Of a stretch of 8,118 bases of DNA, positions 5,483 through 8,118 are shown piece after piece (position 1 is the stretch's first letter; each line of letters starts with the position of its first letter). The stretch lies in contig DAOUFU010000106.1 of the NCBI GenBank assembly GCA_034429275.1, positions 1 through 8,118 of the forward strand, read 5' to 3'. Below the pieces are notes generated by a model. The model was not told where the DNA came from. It made no database searches and saw nothing but the letters and a program-made list of their open reading frames with translations. Source of the DNA: DAOUFU01 sp034429275 (GTDB lineage Bacteria > Chloroflexota > Anaerolineae > Aggregatilineales > Aggregatilineaceae). Both the position numbers and the translations under genes were made by a program.

Positions 5483-6502
5483 ATGAAGAAGCTTACGTTG
5501 GAAGAAGTCGCCAGGCTGGCCGGTGTATCACGCGCAACCGTTTCGCGCGTGGTTAATGCACCCGACAGTGTGTCGCCCGAATTCCGGACCCGCGTCCAGA
5601 AAGTGATCGAGGAAACGGGCTACCAGCCGAACATGGCGGCACGTACGCTGGCTTCGCGGCGCTCCAAGATTATCGGTTTGCTCATCCCCAGTGTGACCCA
5701 GTTCCTGTTTGCAGACCCGTACTTTCCCATCTTGATTGAGGGCATCTCGCGGGCCTGCAATCTGAACGATTTCACACTGGCGCTCTTCCTGTTCCACACT
5801 GCCGATGAGCAGGACCGGATTTACCAACGGGCACTGGGTATCGGGCTGCTGGACGGCCTGATCGTCACCGCCGACAAAATCATCGACCCCCTCATCCCTG
5901 AACTGATCGCGCGGCAGATTCCCGCCGTCTATGTGGGCCGCCCGCCCGATGCCAGCCGTACCAGTTATGTCGATGTGGACAATGTGTCCGGGGCCTACCT
6001 GGCGGCCAGCCACCTGATGCGCCTGGGCTACCAGCGAATTGCCACCATCACCGGCCCGCAGAACTCAACCGTCGGCATCGACCGCAGGCAAGGATACGTC
6101 AAGGCGCTGCAAGAACGCGGGCGCGAGATCGACGAGAAGATGATGATTGAGGGGGATTTCAGTCGAGACAGTGGCTATACCGCCATGCGGCGGCTGCTGC
6201 CCCACCACCCCGACGCCGTCTTTGTCGCCACCGATACGATGGCCTTTGGAGCGATGCAGGCCATCAAAGACGCCGGGCTGAGAATCCCCGAAGATATCGC
6301 CGTTGTGGGCTTCGACGATCTTCCGGCGGCGGCCCTGGCCGATCCCCCGCTGACGACTATTCGCCAGCCGGTGCGTCACAACGGGATGCTGGCAGTCCAG
6401 ACCCTGATCGAGCTTCTCCAGACCGCGCCGCAGCCCCCACGCCACATCATTCTGCCGACCGAGCTGGTCATTCGCCAGTCGTGCGGGGCGCTGAAAACCT
6501 GA
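5483..6502 (+). CDS. LacI-family transcriptional regulator
   Basis: The 339-residue product has the normal length and domain order of the family. The N-terminal helix-turn-helix is at about 4-25 (LTLEEVARLAGVSRATVSRVVN). The hinge helix at about 49-60 (PNMAARTLASRR) carries the minor-groove leucine Leu55. A periplasmic-binding-protein-like effector and dimerisation domain runs from about 63 to the end, including ATDTMAFGAMQAI and VVGFDDLP. Effectors of this family are usually sugars; the ligand here cannot be read. I choose ATG 5483 because MKKLTLEEVA is the canonical start. The frame is open back to GTG 5423, but that start would put operators O2 and O3 inside the gene and add 20 residues before the DNA-binding domain. 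No good Shine-Dalgarno precedes the ATG; AGGG at 5461-5464 is too far. Operators in its own promoter imply autorepression. It probably also controls the downstream uptake gene. Confidence 0.95.
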   Translation: MKKLTLEEVARLAGVSRATVSRVVNAPDSVSPEFRTRVQKVIEETGYQPNMAARTLASRRSKIIGLLIPSVTQFLFADPYFPILIEGISRACNLNDFTLALFLFHTADEQDRIYQRALGIGLLDGLIVTADKIIDPLIPELIARQIPAVYVGRPPDASRTSYVDVDNVSGAYLAASHLMRLGYQRIATITGPQNSTVGIDRRQGYVKALQERGREIDEKMMIEGDFSRDSGYTAMRRLLPHHPDAVFVATDTMAFGAMQAIKDAGLRIPEDIAVVGFDDLPAAALADPPLTTIRQPVRHNGMLAVQTLIELLQTAPQPPRHIILPTELVIRQSCGALKT

Positions 6503-6601
6503 ACCATCGGACATCATCCAGGCCCCTTTGAAAGCCGGGAGGGGGCCGCTGAACTGAGCACGACCCGAAGCACGCTGCGGAATGGAATCCGTATAGGCGA
6601 A

Positions 6602-6608
6602 AAGGAGG
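6602..6608 (+). promoter_or_regulatory. Isolated full-strength Shine-Dalgarno sequence
   Basis: AAGGAGG is fully complementary to the usual 16S rRNA 3' end, but no ATG, GTG or TTG follows at a workable distance. The codon at the ideal six-base spacing is ATA (6615-6617). From that ATA the frame stays open and in phase into the binding-protein gene. It may be a remnant of a lost start, a ribosome standby site, or chance. Confidence 0.4.
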
Positions 6609-6706
6609 AGGCCCATAACTCACAAAGAGACAGGCTGCATCAAGCACACACGGTTCCATTTTCGTTGTTTGACCGTTCGTTTCCGTAGACAGGTAAGTTC
6701 ATTTTC

Positions 6707-6712
6707 AGGAGA
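6707..6712 (+). promoter_or_regulatory. Ribosome binding site fixing the start of the binding-protein gene
   Basis: AGGAGA lies seven bases before ATG 6720. This is optimal, and it decides the start in favour of that ATG over the in-frame TTG at 6669, which would put a charged, non-signal stretch before the signal peptide. Confidence 0.85.
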
Positions 6713-6719
6713 AGATCAC

Positions 6720-8093
6720 ATGTTACGCAAGCTGACCATTCTGTTGGTACTGCTCGCCGCCATGGTGGCGATGGTGGTGCCGTTCTCGCCCGCCCTGGCC
6801 CAGGGTGGCGAGCCGGTCGTCATCACCTGGTTCATCGGCCTGGGTGCCGGTGGCCAGCCGGAGCAGCAGGAAGTCCAGAACCAGGTCATGGAAGAGTTCA
6901 ATGCCACCCATGACGACATCAAGCTCGAAATCATCGTGTCCGATTTCGACGTCAGCCGCCAGACCCTCAGCACGCTGATCGCCTCTGGCGACGCCCCGGA
7001 CATCGTTGGCCCGGTGGGCGTGGGTGGTTCGAACGACTATGCGGGCAGCTTCCTGGATCTGCAGCCCATCATCGACGAGCTGGGCTACGATCTGAGCCGC
7101 TGGAACCCCGGCCTGGTAGAGTTCTATCGCGACCCGGTCGAGGGCCTGACGGGCCTGCCCTTCGCCACCTATCCGTCGTTCATCTGGTACAACCGTGACC
7201 TGTTCGACGCCGCCGGTATTGCCTATCCGCCCCAGGCGTTTGGCGAACCCTATGCCGATGGTGACGAGTGGAACGTTGACAAGCTGCGCGAAATCGCCAT
7301 GCTGCTGACGCTGGATGCCAATGGCAACAACGCGACCAGCCCCGATTTCGATCCCGCCAATATCGTGCAGTTCGGTTATGCGCCCCAGTGGTGGGGTGAT
7401 GACATCCGCTCGGCTGTGACCTCGCCCTTCGGTGCCGGCTCGTTCTACGATGCCGAAACCGGCAAGGCCGTCATGCCCGAGAACTGGGCCGAAGGTATCC
7501 GCTGGTTCTATCAGGCATGGCACACCGATCACTTCGCGCCGAGCTATGATTACAACCAGAGCGATATGCTGGGCGCCGGTAATGTCTTCAACAGCGGCAA
7601 GGTCGCCATGGCCTACAGCCACCTGTGGTATGTCTGCTGCGTCGGCGATGTCCCGAACTGGGACATGGCGGTTGTGCCCTCCTACAATGGCACCTACACC
7701 TCCAAGCTGCACGCCGACAGCTTCAAGATCCTGAAGTACACCGAGCACCCGAAGGAAGCTTTCGCGGTCCTGGATTACCTGGTCGCCGGTGATGCCATGC
7801 CGAAGCTGCTCGATGTCTACGGCGCGGCTCCTTCCGACGAGGTCTTCCTCCAGCCGTTCCTGGACGGTCTCGACGAGCGGTTCCCCCAGGGTGTGAACTG
7901 GGACGTGGCCATCGAAAGCCTGAGCTACCCGGACAACCCGAACCACGAGTCCTGGCTGCCCGCCTACACCGAAGCTGTGACGGCGATCAAGAACTGGACG
8001 CTCAACATCTGGGCGACCCCCGGCCTCGATATCGATGCTGAGATGGACGCCCTGCTGGCGACGCTCCAGCCCATCTTCGACGCGGCTCAGTAA
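6720..8093 (+). CDS. Family 1 extracellular solute-binding protein of a sugar-type ABC transporter
   Basis: The 457-residue product has a classic Sec signal peptide: MLRK, a hydrophobic core to about residue 20, then PFSPALA with likely cleavage after Ala27, leaving QGGEPV at the mature N-terminus. There is no lipobox cysteine. The mature part follows the family 1 pattern: an opening strand PVVITWFIG (32-40), then a helix with QVMEEFNATHDDIKLEI (about 55-71). The conserved TLIASGDAPDIV (85-96) comes next, then LPFATYPSFIWYNRDLFDAAGI (about 146-167), FNSGKVAMAYSHLW (290-303), and an alpha-helical C-terminal lobe with HPKEAFAVLDYLV (343-355). Such proteins capture mono- or oligosaccharides outside the membrane and deliver them to an ABC permease pair; aromatic residues are plentiful but the ligand cannot be told. 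The only two cysteines are adjacent (306-307). It lies 217 bases after the LacI-family gene on the same strand. The window ends 25 bases after its stop, where permease genes would be expected. Confidence 0.93.
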   Translation: MLRKLTILLVLLAAMVAMVVPFSPALAQGGEPVVITWFIGLGAGGQPEQQEVQNQVMEEFNATHDDIKLEIIVSDFDVSRQTLSTLIASGDAPDIVGPVGVGGSNDYAGSFLDLQPIIDELGYDLSRWNPGLVEFYRDPVEGLTGLPFATYPSFIWYNRDLFDAAGIAYPPQAFGEPYADGDEWNVDKLREIAMLLTLDANGNNATSPDFDPANIVQFGYAPQWWGDDIRSAVTSPFGAGSFYDAETGKAVMPENWAEGIRWFYQAWHTDHFAPSYDYNQSDMLGAGNVFNSGKVAMAYSHLWYVCCVGDVPNWDMAVVPSYNGTYTSKLHADSFKILKYTEHPKEAFAVLDYLVAGDAMPKLLDVYGAAPSDEVFLQPFLDGLDERFPQGVNWDVAIESLSYPDNPNHESWLPAYTEAVTAIKNWTLNIWATPGLDIDAEMDALLATLQPIFDAAQ

Positions 8094-8118
8094 GCCTGCC
8101 GCTCCGGTCCGACGAAGT

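Larger units (their letters stand above)
6503..6719 (+). other. Intergenic spacer between regulator and binding-protein genes
   Basis: These 217 bases hold no convincing gene. GGCCCC (6521-6526) can pair with GGGGCC (6542-6547) across a 15-base loop, but no T run follows, so it is not a standard terminator. I find no copy of the AGCGCT operator core. TTGACC (6669-6674) resembles a -35 box but has no matching -10 at 16-18 bases, so no promoter is called. Transcription of the binding-protein gene may therefore come at least partly from the regulator promoter. Confidence 0.5.

Noticed and set aside
6521..6547. GC-rich inverted repeat after the LacI-family gene as an intrinsic terminator
   Set aside because: The six-pair stem has a 15-base loop and no following T run, so it does not meet the usual form of an intrinsic terminator.
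6650..6676. ACGGT/ACCGT inverted repeat before the binding-protein gene as an operator
   Set aside because: The arms are only five bases with a 17-base gap and the site lacks the central CG of the upstream operators; chance is sufficient explanation.
6723..7946. 407-codon minus-strand open frame opposite the solute-binding protein gene
   Set aside because: It is a GC-driven shadow. The plus strand encodes a full-length, recognisable family 1 binding protein with signal peptide and ribosome site, while the antisense product is His/Gln/Gly/Val-rich with no recognisable domain.

Overview
This is a GC-rich, gene-dense bacterial chromosome segment. It has seven credible protein genes, one of them cut by the left edge, and no RNA genes, insertion sequences or CRISPR. 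The gene set, the GTG starts and the style of the solute-binding protein suggest a free-living heterotroph. My best guess is a Chloroflexota (Anaerolineae-like) genome, but no phylogenetic marker is present, so this is an impression from composition and gene content only.

Layout. (1) Positions 1-822, minus strand: the N-terminal 274 residues of an unrecognised protein that seems to contain two related beta-rich, PH-like modules. It runs off the left edge. (2) Positions 823-973: a divergent intergenic region with a 14-bp tandem repeat, a good sigma-70-type promoter (TTGACA, 16 bp, TATCAT) pointing right, and a small U-tailed hairpin just before the next start codon. (3) Positions 974-5251, plus strand: five tightly overlapping genes encoding a DUF4129 membrane protein, an unrecognised membrane protein, a MoxR AAA+ ATPase, a DUF58 membrane protein and another unrecognised membrane protein. 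Junction overlaps are 11, 26, 4 and 4 bases, so this is almost certainly one operon with coupled translation. (4) Positions 5252-5482: a perfect 13-bp tandem duplication, a strong promoter and three LacI-type operators around the AGCGCT core. (5) Positions 5483-6502: a LacI-family regulator. (6) Positions 6503-6719: a spacer with an isolated strong Shine-Dalgarno sequence. (7) Positions 6720-8093: a family 1 sugar-type ABC solute-binding protein with a Sec signal peptide. Its permease genes would be expected just past the right edge.

How it works together. In the MoxR cassette, the ATPase probably remodels or activates a membrane complex built from the DUF58 and DUF4129 proteins, both predicted to face the cytoplasm, and the two small membrane proteins are likely further subunits. 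The client of the complex is unknown. The second unit looks like a carbohydrate-uptake locus: the LacI repressor sits behind a promoter carrying its own probable operators, and the binding protein follows in the same direction. The least described parts are the two orphan membrane proteins of the MoxR cassette and the partial duplicated-module protein at the left edge.
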